The notes: generated from the sequence alone by a model not told the origin. DNA of 64,000 nucleotides from Arthrobacter dokdonellae (GCF_003268655.1 NZ_CP029642.1:3100001-3164000); one strand, 5' to 3'. Numbered from the stretch's first letter, positions 43,320 through 55,028 are shown. Numbers and translations: made by a program.

Positions 43320-43861
43320 CTAGCCGGGTGTTCCGTCGCGCCCGCTTCTTCGGGCCAGGACCTGAAGTTGCCGTGCGTGCACGCCGCCCACCCAGTCCCA
43401 CCCGGGCTTGGCCGACGGGCCTACCCGCGGGTCACTGGAAACCTGGGCGTCACGCAAGGCGTGCATGTACGCCCGGTCCCGGTCGATCCGTGCACGCACC
43501 TGGTCAGGTCCACCGATGGACCCGTGGCCGGGCACGAGGACATCGACGTCGCCCGCCACGCCCTCGAGCAGCCGCAGCGCGGCCAGATAGTCCTCGATCG
43601 GGTCGGCGGGGTCGGTCAAGTCGAGCATCGGAATCAAGACATCGGAAAGCATGTCGCCGGCAACGAGAACGCCGCTTTCCTCAATCAACAGCGCCGCATG
43701 ACCCGGGGCATGCGCTTGATGCTCGACAATCCGGACACGAGGACCGTCCCAACCCCGGGGTCGATGAGCAACACGCCGGCCCGGCCCTGCACGACAATGG
43801 CGTTGCTCTGGCAGAACTCACTCTCGTGGATCAGCACACCCTCCGCGACCTGCCTCAGCAC
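43320..43861 (-). pseudogene. MBL-fold metallo-hydrolase with central deletion and frameshift
   Basis: The N-terminal part (GTG start at 43861; VAEGVLIHESEFCQSNAIVV and GVLLIDPGV) and the C-terminal part (EHQAHAPGHAALLIEESGVLVAGDML and VDVLVPGHGSIGG to 43320) are both typical of an MBL-fold hydrolase. Between them about 85-100 residues are missing, including the HxHxDH zinc motif, and the two parts are in different frames. The junction lies near 43745-43755. The product cannot be active. Both ends are intact, so this is an internal deletion rather than gradual decay. Confidence 0.85.
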
Positions 43862-44158
43862 GGGGTTCCTTCCGCTTGGGTTTTGCAACCGCTTGTCGGG
43901 ACTGCAGTACCTGGCGGTGACGGATGGCAAGCAGCAGTCGCGAGGGGATCGCCTAAAATATCCCCTGCGTCATCGCGGCTGCCCACGACGCGTCCAGTGG
44001 GCGGTATGCCCGGCTCCACCGCGGTGGGGGCAGGATGGCCGAATGCCGGGAGTCCGTTGCCTGGCGGGCGGCGCGGTCGACGGGCCATTCCATGGCGTCA
44101 GCCCTGACTTTTGTGACAGGGGATGGCCGGGTGAGACCGCTGCGGATAGCATCGAGTG

Positions 44159-45121
44159 ATGAGCCGCAAGAGCATATTTTTCGTCGCGTTCGTGATCGGC
44201 TGCACCGCGCTCGCGCTGTTCATGGCGGGATGCGCCTCCCCGGCCCCCGTTGCCACCCTCCCGCCGGCGGCCCCGGCGTCGTCGTCCTCGAGCGGGCTCT
44301 CAGCCAGCCCCGCCGCCAAAGGCGGAACGCCGCCCGGGATCGACCATGTCGTCATCATCGTCGAGGAAAACAAGCCGGCCTCAACCATCATGGGTAATGC
44401 TTCCGCCCCGTACATCAACAAACTGGCCGCCGAAAGTGCACTCGCGACCAACTACCAGGCCATTTCCCACCCGAGCCTTCCCAACTACCTGGCCCTGACC
44501 GGCGGCACCACCGCCGGCATCACGGACGACTGCGCCCCGGGCGGACGCTGCACGGCACGGGTGCCGAGCATCACCGGTGAAATTGCGCGGTCCGGGCGGA
44601 CCTGGAAGATGTACGCCGAGGGCATGCCCGCTCCCTGTACGGCTGAGAACTCCGGCGCCTACGCGGTGAAACACAACCCGTTCATGTACTACCCCAGTGT
44701 CACCGGCGACCACGCCTCCTGCACGGCGCACGATGTTCCCCTGGCCCAACTCAGCGAGGACCTGCAAGACCCGCGAAGCCTGCCCAGCTACGTGTTTATC
44801 AGTCCCAATCTTTGCAACGACATGCACGACTGTCCGGTGGCGACCGGAGACACCTGGCTCTCACACGAAGTGCCCGGCATCCTGGCCTCACCAGCTTTCA
44901 CGACGCAAAACTCCCTGCTGGTGGTCACCTGGGACGAAGGCGAGAACGGTAACAACACCGTCTCGACCATCTTTGCCGGCCCGGCGGCCCGGCGCGGCTA
45001 CAAGTCCGGCCTGCCGTACAGCCACTACTCCCTGCTGCACACGATAGAAAGCGTGTGGGGATTGGCACCGCTCACCGACAACGACAGGAATGCACCCGTC
45101 ATGCGCGACATGCTCAAATAG
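44159..45121 (+). CDS. Lipoprotein phosphoesterase (PF04185, acid-phosphatase-like)
   Basis: This 320-residue lipoprotein has a signal peptide ending in the lipobox LFMAGC, with Cys25 as the lipid-carrying residue, and an Ala/Ser/Pro linker to about residue 60. The catalytic domain of the phosphoesterase family follows: VVIIVEENKPASTIMG, ISHPSLPNYLALTGGTTAG, NLCNDMHDC and VVTWDEGENGNN. It probably cleaves phosphomonoesters or phosphodiesters at the outer face. ATG 44159 is preferred to GTG 44156. The upstream neighbour is a dead MBL gene. Confidence 0.9.
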   Translation: MSRKSIFFVAFVIGCTALALFMAGCASPAPVATLPPAAPASSSSSGLSASPAAKGGTPPGIDHVVIIVEENKPASTIMGNASAPYINKLAAESALATNYQAISHPSLPNYLALTGGTTAGITDDCAPGGRCTARVPSITGEIARSGRTWKMYAEGMPAPCTAENSGAYAVKHNPFMYYPSVTGDHASCTAHDVPLAQLSEDLQDPRSLPSYVFISPNLCNDMHDCPVATGDTWLSHEVPGILASPAFTTQNSLLVVTWDEGENGNNTVSTIFAGPAARRGYKSGLPYSHYSLLHTIESVWGLAPLTDNDRNAPVMRDMLK

Positions 45122-45369
45122 CGCCCAGCAAAGGCAGCCGGGCTGGACCATCCGACGACGCTGAGCAGAAGAAGATCACCCCCCGGTGTCGACGTCGCCA
45201 CCGATGGCCGCCGGCAGTGCGACTGCTGAACGCCAGATGAGCTTCCCGTCGCAATCGGGTTGGCTGACACGCATCGGGTTCCTTCGAAAGGGCGACGGCT
45301 CTGGCGTGGGGAAGCCTGCGCGTGGCGTGACGGTGCGGGTGTTCACGGCTGGACCGTTGACTGGGTGTC

Positions 45370-45765
45370 GGGACGAAGGATCGACGGGCCCGTCGGGGGT
45401 CAACGGCGACTGCCTGAAGCATTTGACGATCAGCCAGAGGCCGAGGGACAGCTCGAAGGCGGCGACGGGCAGGGCTGCGAGCGCGGCGATCGGCGATACC
45501 TGGCCGTAGGTGCCAAAGAAGACCGCGATGTCAGAAGCCAGGAGCAGCGGGGCACCGATGAATGCGACGATCGGGAAGATGCGGGGCACCAGCGCTTACT
45601 TGTACAGCACGTAGCCCAAGGGCAGGTCGCATGCAGGGTGACGACGCTGACCAAGATGAGACAGGTTTCCACCAGTCGGGCGGCCACGAAGCCCAAGGCG
45701 GCGGTTTGGCTGACGCGCCTGGCCACCGGGTACAGAACGACGGCGGCGCCGATTTCTCATCCGTG
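45370..45765 (-). pseudogene. DUF4386-type membrane protein with central deletion
   Basis: The minus-strand pieces EIGAAVVLYPVARRVSQTAALG with VAARLVETCLILVSVVTLHA, and ALVPRIFPIVAFIGAPLLLASD with IAVFFGTYGQVSPIAALAAL, are parts of a DUF4386 membrane protein. The second piece begins after LGYVLYK and an in-frame stop at about 45600. The usual ~230-residue protein is missing its start and its central helices, and the two parts are in different frames. It is therefore a broken gene with an internal deletion. Confidence 0.8.
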
Positions 45766-45800
45766 GCATTGGGCGTCTCGGGTTTGACGGGCTGAGGGGC

Positions 45801-45941
45801 GTGGAGGGCGGCTACCTGACGCGTCAACGCGTGGGCAGCCGGAACTTCTACGAGCTGCATCCGACACTGCCGCTCCGCCGAGAAGGACTGGATGAAGTCG
45901 CGGTCGGTGAGATTCTGGACGTGCTCCTTGGGTCGGAGTAG
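45801..45941 (+). pseudogene. C-terminal fragment of a winged-helix regulator
   Basis: The 46-residue frame (VEGGYLTRQRVGSRNFYELH to LDVLLGSE) matches the wing and tail of small ArsR/MarR-like regulators, where GYLTR-x-R-x-GRRN-x-Y is typical. The DNA-binding helices are missing. It lies head to head with the broken DUF4386 gene, a pair that often occurs as regulator and target. Confidence 0.65.
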
Positions 45942-46064
45942 AAGCATTCCGCCCCCAAGCCAAGGGAATCCGGCCGGCTATGGCCAGCGGACGGGCGCGT
46001 GTGTTTCGATGGAGTACATGGCGCACGGGGGCAGAGGACCGGGGCCAGGAGCGAAGGGCGTGAC

Positions 46065-47258
46065 ATGGCTGCGATCCCAGGACACCGCGTGGTGGTTTTC
46101 ATCCAGGAGAACAAGACCACTGACTTCTACTTCCCCACCATGGCTTCCTGGGGTGCCGCCGTCGCCAACCACGGCCAGTTGCTGGACGCACCCCCCAACT
46201 TTGACCAGCCCCACGACCGCAACGCCTGGGTCCACTACGCCATGGGCGACTACCCTGCCTTGGACGTGCAGGTCAACAACGACACCGTCATCCCTTACTA
46301 CAGCTGGCTGGCCAAACAGTTCCTGTTCTGCGACCACCACTTCGGCTCGGGATCAAACTCCACACCGGGACACATGCTCGCCATCGGCGGCCAGATGCCG
46401 ACCCTGAAGAACCCCCCGTTCACCGGCCCCCACCCGGTCTGGGACCTGCCCTCCATCTTCACTGCCGCCGAGGCCGGCGGCGTCCCCTGGGGCGCGTTCC
46501 CCGACGGGTCCGGGTATCCCACCAAGTTTTACAAAAGCCTGGCCACCGCACCCGGTTCATCACAGGTCTACCCGCCCAAGGACTTCATCCCGATGGCCAA
46601 GGCCGGCACCCTCCCGCAGGTCTGTTACGTATGGAGTCCTGCTGGTTACGACGAACACCCTCCGCACGTCAGCACGCCCGACTACGTGACCAAGGGTCAA
46701 AACCTCGTCTGGGACAGGGTCCAGGCCGTCATCGACGGCGGCGGCTGGGCAGACACCACGTTCATCCTCACCTGGGACGACTGGGGTGGTTACACCGATT
46801 CCGTCCCCACCCCGGACATTGAGACCGTGCCCGACGCCATCCACCCGGACGGCTTTGCCGCCATCGGAGGATCCAGGATCCCCCTGATCATGTTTGGCGG
46901 CAAGGTCCGGCAGGGCATCGACCCCCAATGGCACTCCCACGCATCGATCCCCAAAACCGTCATTGACCTCCTCGGGCTCCCCGCCATGGGCGTCGACAGG
47001 GTCGACGGCGCTCCATCCCTCGCGGCGCACGTCGACCCGGCACTCGTGCGGCCCGAACCACCCGCGCCTGGCACCGCGATCGTTCAGCCCGCTCCCCCGG
47101 ACCCGGAACCCAGCCCTGTCCCGCCAGACGTCTGGAAGGGGCCCACCGGTCAACCGATGCCCGCACTGACCGCGCTCGACGGAACCGCCGTTCCCGCCCC
47201 CACAGACGGGATCGTGAGGAAAAACCCGCCGAAACCACCAAAGCCGGCAACCACGTAG
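46065..47258 (+). CDS. Cytoplasmic phosphoesterase/phospholipase C-like protein (PF04185)
   Basis: This 397-residue protein of the phosphoesterase family has VVVFIQENKTTDFYFPTMASW at the start, a metal-site loop near FCDHHFGSGSNSTPGHM, and FILTWDDWGGYTD near residue 235. It has no signal peptide or Tat motif, unlike most phospholipase C relatives. The C-terminal ~60 residues are very Pro-rich. AAGGG lies upstream of ATG 46065. It may act on phosphodiesters inside the cell, but localisation is uncertain. Confidence 0.85.
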   Translation: MAAIPGHRVVVFIQENKTTDFYFPTMASWGAAVANHGQLLDAPPNFDQPHDRNAWVHYAMGDYPALDVQVNNDTVIPYYSWLAKQFLFCDHHFGSGSNSTPGHMLAIGGQMPTLKNPPFTGPHPVWDLPSIFTAAEAGGVPWGAFPDGSGYPTKFYKSLATAPGSSQVYPPKDFIPMAKAGTLPQVCYVWSPAGYDEHPPHVSTPDYVTKGQNLVWDRVQAVIDGGGWADTTFILTWDDWGGYTDSVPTPDIETVPDAIHPDGFAAIGGSRIPLIMFGGKVRQGIDPQWHSHASIPKTVIDLLGLPAMGVDRVDGAPSLAAHVDPALVRPEPPAPGTAIVQPAPPDPEPSPVPPDVWKGPTGQPMPALTALDGTAVPAPTDGIVRKNPPKPPKPATT

Positions 47259-47494
47259 GACGCTTTACACGCTTGGCGCCTGAAGTGGGCCGGTCGCCCG
47301 GATCGGGCAGTCAGTCGGGGCGCACCTGATGACTGACGACGGCGAGGGGCGGCCTACCCGGCGCCGCAACAGCCGGGCCGGCTCCGCATGCGGTTTTGGT
47401 CCACCCGGTGCCGCCAACGGACTATTATTCAAGGAGACCCCCTCTTTTTTTACACAGCATTTTTCGACACAGCATTGGAGCCCCCATTACCGAC

Positions 47495-49081
47495 GTGACC
47501 GCCGCGCATGATGTCTACTATGGCAATCCCGCAACCGACGACGACATTGACCTCGTGGAGGAAACCCCGCCGTCCGCCGTCGCGCGCTTCAAGGACAGGC
47601 CCGACGTCGTCCGCCACCGCGGCAGGTATGTCCTCATCAACCGCGACCGCACACCGAACGAAGCCATGGTGGATGACCTGCTGTTCATCCGCGGTGCACT
47701 GGAAGCGGCCGGACTGAACTACCTGCTGGTGCGCGGCAACGACGAACGGCCCGTGATCTCGGTCGACTGGGCCGACCGTGCCGCGCTGCGCAAGGCCCTC
47801 GTTGAGGCCTGCGCCAACGAACCGTTTTATGCCCTGACGGTGGATGCCCGCAAGAAGTCGGCACTGCTGGTGGCAGACGGGATGGCGGCCAGGAACCGCA
47901 AGTCCCGCATTCTGCGCCTGTACCGACCGCGGTGGGAGCCTGACGGCGGGCTCAGCTACGGCGCGTCCCTGGGCGTCCAGATCGAGCTGTGGAGCTTTGA
48001 GGGCGACCAGCTGGTGCTGCCCATCGAAAACTCGCTGACCCGGCGCACGCTGCTGGCGCAGGACGCGGTGCGCGGGACGGTGGAACGGTACGGTCACGTG
48101 TGGCCGACCATCGAGAACATGTTCGCCGAGCATGCCTCCGACATCGGCTTCGACATCGACCTGGTCTTCTCCTGGGTGGACGGCAGCTCACCGGAATACA
48201 TTGCCGCCCGGCGCGCCCGGATGGAAGGCGTGGTGGTGGGCGAAGGGGACGACCACGAGGCCCGGTTCCGGCAGATCGACGAGCTCAAGTATGCGCTGCG
48301 CTCGGTCTACACCTTTGCGCCGTGGATCCGGCGGATCTTCATCGCCACGGACTCCCCCGCCCCGTCCTGGCTGGGCGAGCACCCGTCGGTGACGCTGGTG
48401 CGCAGCGAGGAGTTCTTCGCCGACCCGTCGGTGCTGCCCACGCACAATTCGCAGGCCGTGGAGTGCCAGCTGCACCACATCGACGGCCTGTCGGAGCACT
48501 TCCTGTACTCCAACGACGACATGTTCTTTGGCCGTCCCGTCGGCCCCGACATGTTCTTCACCCCGGGCGGGATCACGAAGTTCATCGAGGCGGAGACCAG
48601 GATCGGCCTGGGCGAGAACGACACGGAACGCAGCGGCTTTGAAAACGCCGCGCGCGTGAACCGGAAACTGCTGTGGGAACGCTTCGGGCGCATCACCACC
48701 CGGCACCTGGAACATGCGGCCACGCCGCTGCGCCGCAGCGTCATGGCGCAGATGGAGCGCGAGTTCCCCGCGGAATTCAGCGCCACGGCCGCCAGCACCT
48801 TCCGGTCGGCGGAGAACATTTCCGTCACCAACTCCCTGTACCACTACTACGGGCTGCTCACGGGCAGGGCCGCCGTTCAAACGGACGCCAAGGTGAAGTA
48901 CGTCGACACGACGGCGCGGGCGGGCTTGAAATACCTGGCGAAACTGCTCGCCAAGCGCAATGCGGACTTCTTCTGCCTCAACGACGGCAGCTTCCCGGAG
49001 GTCCCCGCCGAGGAACGCGCCGAGGTAGTGACGGACTTTCTGCAGAAGTATTTCCCGATCACGGCGCCCTGGGAAAAGTAG
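47495..49081 (+). CDS. Stealth-family sugar-phosphate transferase
   Basis: This ~528-residue protein contains the conserved regions of Stealth proteins. CR1 is DIDLVFSWVDGSSPEYIA near residue 220. CR2 includes RQIDELKYALRSVYTFAPWIRRIFIATD. CR3 is LSEHFLYSNDDMFFGRPVGPDMFF, and CR4 is near the C terminus around FFCLNDGSFPE. The family transfers sugar-1-phosphates onto polysaccharides, making phosphodiester-linked surface polymers, and is cytoplasmic. The start is uncertain: GTG 47495 is in frame, but GGAG at 47477-47480 is better placed for a rare ATT at 47486. The frame is open upstream to a TTG at 47396. Confidence 0.9.
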   Translation: MTAAHDVYYGNPATDDDIDLVEETPPSAVARFKDRPDVVRHRGRYVLINRDRTPNEAMVDDLLFIRGALEAAGLNYLLVRGNDERPVISVDWADRAALRKALVEACANEPFYALTVDARKKSALLVADGMAARNRKSRILRLYRPRWEPDGGLSYGASLGVQIELWSFEGDQLVLPIENSLTRRTLLAQDAVRGTVERYGHVWPTIENMFAEHASDIGFDIDLVFSWVDGSSPEYIAARRARMEGVVVGEGDDHEARFRQIDELKYALRSVYTFAPWIRRIFIATDSPAPSWLGEHPSVTLVRSEEFFADPSVLPTHNSQAVECQLHHIDGLSEHFLYSNDDMFFGRPVGPDMFFTPGGITKFIEAETRIGLGENDTERSGFENAARVNRKLLWERFGRITTRHLEHAATPLRRSVMAQMEREFPAEFSATAASTFRSAENISVTNSLYHYYGLLTGRAAVQTDAKVKYVDTTARAGLKYLAKLLAKRNADFFCLNDGSFPEVPAEERAEVVTDFLQKYFPITAPWEK

Positions 49082-49117
49082 CCCGCCGGCCCTGCCGACC
49101 CGCGCGGTCCGTGAGGT

Positions 49118-50116
49118 TCAGCGCGGCGCCAGCCCGCGCCGTCGTGCCCGGACCGGGATGCCCGTGGTGCGGGCCGCATGGTCGGGAATGCGTACCCCGG
49201 CCGCGTCAAGGCGGGCCTGGGTCTCCTCGGCACTGACCTGCTCGCCGACGGTCGGGCCGGAGCCCAGCGGAACGGTGGAGTGGACAATCGTGTGCTCATA
49301 GACATGGACCAGGTTGAAGGCCTGCCCGCCGTCGCGGCCGCGGGTGCCTCCGACCGGGACGTTCAGGTCCTGGGTGTAGCACGTGGCCGAGGCGACGGAC
49401 ACGGGGATTCCGGCAAACATGGCGTTGGTCGAGTAGTGCAGGTGGCCGGCCAGGATGGTGCGTACGTCCGAGCCGCGCAACACGGCCGCCAGCTCGGACT
49501 GCCGGCGAAGCTCGACCAGCACGGACAGGTCCAGCACGCTGGGCACCGGCGGGTGGTGGAGTGCCAGGATGGTGCCGTCCGGGGCAGGTGTGGCGAGTTC
49601 CCCGGCCAGCCACTCCAGCTGGTCCGCGCCGAGCTCGCCGTGGTGGAAGCCCGGCACCGAGGTATCCAGGGTGATGACCCGCAGCCCGTTCAAGAAGCGG
49701 GTGTGGTCGACGGGCGCGCTGTCCGCCGGCTCCCCTAGCAGGCCCGCGCGGAAGTTTCCGCGGTGGTCGTGGTTCCCCATGGCCCAGATCACCTCGGCGC
49801 CCATCTCCTTGCAGGCGGGCTCCACGATCCCGCGCAGCTTGGCATACGCGTCGAGCTCGCCCTTGTCGGTGAGGTCCCCGGTAAAAATGACTGCCTCCGG
49901 CCGGGCGCCCGACGTGGCGATCTCGGCGAAGATTTGGCGCAGCCGCTCCTCACTGTCCACAGCGCCGTACAGGGGGCCCGGGCCGCCCAGCAGGTGGGTG
50001 TCGCTCAGGTGAAGCAGGAAGTGGCGCGGCCGGGGATGCTCGGCCTCGATGTGGTCCATGACTGCCTTAATGGTCGGGTGGATGCGGCGGCTGCCGTCCC
50101 TCTCATGTACCTCCAT
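49118..50116 (-). CDS. Metallophosphoesterase, CpdA-like phosphodiesterase
   Basis: This 332-residue calcineurin-like enzyme has the full motif set: HLSDTHLL (D-x-H), [10 protein letters not shown] (GDxxD), [10 protein letters not shown] (GNHD), LALHHPPVP and [10 protein letters not shown] (GHxH). This layout is that of 3',5'-cyclic nucleotide phosphodiesterases. ATG 50116 has a G-rich site upstream; the open frame extends to 50182. It is convergent with the Stealth gene and divergent from the monooxygenase. The real substrate could be another phosphodiester. Confidence 0.92.
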   Translation of the reverse strand: MEVHERDGSRRIHPTIKAVMDHIEAEHPRPRHFLLHLSDTHLLGGPGPLYGAVDSEERLRQIFAEIATSGARPEAVIFTGDLTDKGELDAYAKLRGIVEPACKEMGAEVIWAMGNHDHRGNFRAGLLGEPADSAPVDHTRFLNGLRVITLDTSVPGFHHGELGADQLEWLAGELATPAPDGTILALHHPPVPSVLDLSVLVELRRQSELAAVLRGSDVRTILAGHLHYSTNAMFAGIPVSVASATCYTQDLNVPVGGTRGRDGGQAFNLVHVYEHTIVHSTVPLGSGPTVGEQVSAEETQARLDAAGVRIPDHAARTTGIPVRARRRGLAPR

Positions 50117-50169
50117 CCAACCACCCCCCAGGTGAACTGCGGGCCAACACTCCCGACAATTTGCAATAA

Positions 50170-51717
<1,548 letters not shown>

Positions 51718-51878
51718 AGACGTTCCGGTACCAGCACTCGGCCGCAAAACCGGTGGTCTAAACGTCGTCAATTGCCGGACGTTCCCTAGGGGGACGCGGC
51801 GAGCGCTTTATGACGGGTGAAAGGGCATATGAGACTCCGCACGCCGTGGACGCACTGCCACTTCAATAAACTCGTTCC

Positions 51879-52898
51879 ATGAGTGAGACTGCCGCCAATT
51901 CCGTGACCCTTCGCTTCCTTGCGGCCCCCACCGACGTCGGACACAGTGGCTCCGTGGACGCCGGCACCGTGCTGGAGTGGGTGGACAAGGCGGCGTACGC
52001 CGCCGCGGTGGGCTGGGCCAAGTCCTATTGCGTCACGGCCTATGTGGGCAACATCCACTTTGCGGACCCTGTCAACAGCGGCGACATGGTGGAGGTGGAG
52101 GCAACCATTGTCTACACGGGACGGTCGTCGATGCACATCCGCACCGTGGTGTCCTCGGGGGACCCCCGGGGCGGAACCCCCACGATGCGCAGCCAGTGCC
52201 TGGTGATATTCGTGGCCGTGGGCGAGGATGGCAAGCCCATCCCGGTAACTCCGTTTGAGCCGGCCACGCCGGAGGACATTGAACAGCGCGATCAGGCCCT
52301 GGCCCGGGTCAAGGTGCGGGAAGAGATCGTGGCCGCCATGAAGGCCCAGGACTACACTGACGCGGGAACGGCCGAACGCGTGGTCCTGCGATTCATGGCC
52401 GCCCCCGCCGACGTGAACTGGGGCGGCAAGGTGCACGGCGGGATCGTGATGAAGTGGATTGATGAAGCCGCCTATGTGTGCGCATCACGTTATTGCGGAA
52501 ATGACACCGTGGCGGTCTTCTCCGGCGGCGTGCGCTTCTACCGGCCGCTGCTGATCGGCCACGTGGTGGAGGTCGAGGCCCGGCTGGTCTACACGGGGAC
52601 GAAGGGCATGCACATCGCAGTCCACGTCCGTTCGGGCGATCCGAAGGGACGGGAGATGGCCCTGACCACCTACTGCCTGACCGTGATGGTGGCCCGCGAC
52701 GACGCCGGCAACTCGGTGCCCGTTCCCCCCTGGATTCCCGTAACCGAAGAAGACAAGCGCCTGCACGCCCATGCCCGGGAACTGCTCGAAATCCGCGGCC
52801 GGGCGCCGGGAAACAGGCTCCCGAACCACCTGTTGGCGGCTAAAAGTGCGACGACGTCCACCCAGCCAGCTGCATCCGTTGCGTTGGGTGGCCATTAA
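51879..52898 (+). CDS. Acyl-CoA thioesterase with two hotdog domains
   Basis: This 339-residue protein has two tandem hotdog thioesterase domains (about 8-125 and 165-285), each with the YciA/ACOT pattern. VTLRFLAAPTDVGHSGSVDAGTVLEWVDKAAY in the first has the counterpart VVLRFMAAPADVNWGGKVHGGIVMKWIDEAAY in the second. The catalytic Asp-x-x-Ala positions (VDKAAY, IDEAAY) are kept in both. It hydrolyses acyl-CoA esters in the cytoplasm. The first domain lacks the GG of the N-terminal loop (GHSGSVDAG), so it may be less active. Confidence 0.93.
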   Translation: MSETAANSVTLRFLAAPTDVGHSGSVDAGTVLEWVDKAAYAAAVGWAKSYCVTAYVGNIHFADPVNSGDMVEVEATIVYTGRSSMHIRTVVSSGDPRGGTPTMRSQCLVIFVAVGEDGKPIPVTPFEPATPEDIEQRDQALARVKVREEIVAAMKAQDYTDAGTAERVVLRFMAAPADVNWGGKVHGGIVMKWIDEAAYVCASRYCGNDTVAVFSGGVRFYRPLLIGHVVEVEARLVYTGTKGMHIAVHVRSGDPKGREMALTTYCLTVMVARDDAGNSVPVPPWIPVTEEDKRLHAHARELLEIRGRAPGNRLPNHLLAAKSATTSTQPAASVALGGH

Positions 52899-53081
52899 GG
52901 AGGGGCCCGTTCCCGCACCGCTGCCGGGCCGCGTTTTGGCTCAGCCGCGCGTTCCCTGGGCGGCGGGTGGTCTCCAGCGTGAGAAAAAAACCGTTGCCGC
53001 GGCGGCCGCTGAGTCTTAGCCTTGACCCAGCGGGCCCCGACAATCGTCACACGGCCCCTGAACATGTCTGGAGATCCTGGA

Positions 53082-54992
53082 ATGCGCAAACCCTTCCTTG
53101 GAGTGTCCATGGTGGTTGTCGCGGCTGTCGTCGCGGCGGTCACCGGAGCAGGCGCCGCGGACGCCGCCCCACCACCAAAACCAATCCCCAACTCGTCGCC
53201 CAGCTGGCTCGCCCACGGCAAGAACCACGGCGCAGCCTCCCCCAACGCCCACGTCAGCGTGCGCGTCTACCTCGCACCGAACGGCGGGCTCGCCGCCCTT
53301 CAGGCCGCCGCCAAGGCCGCCTCAAGCTCCCACCACTTCCTCACGCCAGCCCAGTACCACGCGCAGTTCGACACCAAGGCTTCGACCGCCAGTGCCGTCA
53401 CCAGCTGGCTGAACGGGGCCGGCCTGAAGGTGAAGGCAGTTGCGGGCCAAGGCTACCTCGACGTCAGCGGCAGCGTCGCCGCGGCCAACAAGGCCTTTGG
53501 CGTGACCATCGCGAACTTCAGCCATGACGGCCTGAGCGTGCAGGCGCCCACGGGCCCTGCCACCGCCCCCGACTCCGTGGCCTCGGCAATCATCGCCGTC
53601 TCCGGCCTCGACACGACGGTCTCGATCGTCGAGCCGCGGACCCAGAAGCCATCGCCGCCCAGTGCCGGCTTCCGCAACGCGCCGGTCTGCTCGCATTGGT
53701 ACGGTGACCAGAACTCCACCACGCTGCCCACACCGGACGGCACCGCCCTCCCGAAGTTCAACGGCGCCACGCTGCCGTATGCCCCGTGCGGATACACCGG
53801 GCCGCAGCTGCGCAACGCCTACGAGGCCGGCGCGGCAGCTGGACTTGACGGGCGCGGCGTGACCGTGGCCATCACCGACGCCTATGCCTCCCCCACCATC
53901 GAGGCCGACGCCAACCGCTATGCCACCGACACTGGCGACAAGCCGTTCATCAAAGGGCAGTTGACCCAGAACCTTCCGCGCGCCTTCACGCAGGTCAACG
54001 GCAACAAGTCGCCGAAGCAGTGCGACGCGTCCGGCTGGTATGGCGAGGAGACGCTGGACGTCGAGGCCGTGCACGCCATGGCGCCGGCGGCGAACATCCG
54101 CTACTACGCAGGCAAGAGCTGCCAGGATTCCGACCTGCTGGACACCTTCAACCGCATCAATGATGAGGGCGTCGCCACCATCGTGACGAGCTCGTGGGGC
54201 GGCGTGGGAGACGTGGTCAAGACCTCACTCCTGCTGGCCTACGAGACCGCCTTCCTGCAGGGCGCGGTGGAGGGCATCAGCTACGCGTTCTCCACGGGCG
54301 ACTCGGGCGATGATGCGGCGGCCCTCGGCACGCCGCAGACCGACTACCCGGCGTCCGACCCGTACGTCACCGGCGTCGGCGGCACCTCAACCGCCATCAC
54401 ACCGGCGGGCGTGACCGGCGAGACCGGCTGGCAGACCACCAAGTACTCCCTCGCCAATGGTTCCTGGGCGCAGTCCGTACCGTTCCTGTACGGCGGCGGG
54501 GGCGGCTACTCGTCGAACTTCGCCGAGCCGGATTACCAGGTGTCCGCAGGCATCCACAGCCCCAACGGCGGCCGTGCGCTGCCCGACGTGTCGATGGACG
54601 CCGACCCGACCACCGGCATGCTGGTGGGCCAGACGCAGAGCTTCCCCGGTGGCGCGGCCTACGACACCTACCGCATCGGCGGAACGAGCCTCGCCTCGCC
54701 GCTGTTCGCGGGCATGACGGCGTTGAAGATCCAGGCCAGCGGCCACGGTTTGGGGCTCCTGAACCCGGGCATCTACTCTGACCACTCGGGCTTCCACGAC
54801 GTGACCGGTGCGGGCATTGATGCGGGCAACATCCGCGTCGACTTCGTGAACGGGCTGGATGCGAGCAACGGATACACGTACTCGGTGCGCTCCTTCAACA
54901 CCACCCACACGAGCCTGTCGGTCGGCAGCGGCTGGGACAGCGAGACCGGCTGGGGCAGCGCCCGCGCCGGCTGGCTCACCCCGGCACCGTAA
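53082..54992 (+). CDS. Secreted S53 (sedolisin/kumamolisin) peptidase
   Basis: This 636-residue preproprotein has a signal peptide (VVVAAVVAAVTGAGAADA), a pro-kumamolisin activation domain (about 50-190) and an S53 catalytic domain. The domain has the Glu/Asp pair in GEETLDVEAVHAMAP, the oxyanion Asp in STGDSGDD and the nucleophile Ser in IGGTSLASPLFAG, with a calcium site expected near the C terminus (FNTTH, GWGSARAGW). Sedolisins are acid-active serine-carboxyl peptidases released by autocleavage of the prodomain. ATG 53082 has GGAG eight bases upstream. A perfect terminator hairpin follows. Confidence 0.95.
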   Translation: MRKPFLGVSMVVVAAVVAAVTGAGAADAAPPPKPIPNSSPSWLAHGKNHGAASPNAHVSVRVYLAPNGGLAALQAAAKAASSSHHFLTPAQYHAQFDTKASTASAVTSWLNGAGLKVKAVAGQGYLDVSGSVAAANKAFGVTIANFSHDGLSVQAPTGPATAPDSVASAIIAVSGLDTTVSIVEPRTQKPSPPSAGFRNAPVCSHWYGDQNSTTLPTPDGTALPKFNGATLPYAPCGYTGPQLRNAYEAGAAAGLDGRGVTVAITDAYASPTIEADANRYATDTGDKPFIKGQLTQNLPRAFTQVNGNKSPKQCDASGWYGEETLDVEAVHAMAPAANIRYYAGKSCQDSDLLDTFNRINDEGVATIVTSSWGGVGDVVKTSLLLAYETAFLQGAVEGISYAFSTGDSGDDAAALGTPQTDYPASDPYVTGVGGTSTAITPAGVTGETGWQTTKYSLANGSWAQSVPFLYGGGGGYSSNFAEPDYQVSAGIHSPNGGRALPDVSMDADPTTGMLVGQTQSFPGGAAYDTYRIGGTSLASPLFAGMTALKIQASGHGLGLLNPGIYSDHSGFHDVTGAGIDAGNIRVDFVNGLDASNGYTYSVRSFNTTHTSLSVGSGWDSETGWGSARAGWLTPAP

Positions 54993-55028
54993 CCCCCAGG
55001 CCCCAACGCCCCACCCGGGCGACCACGG

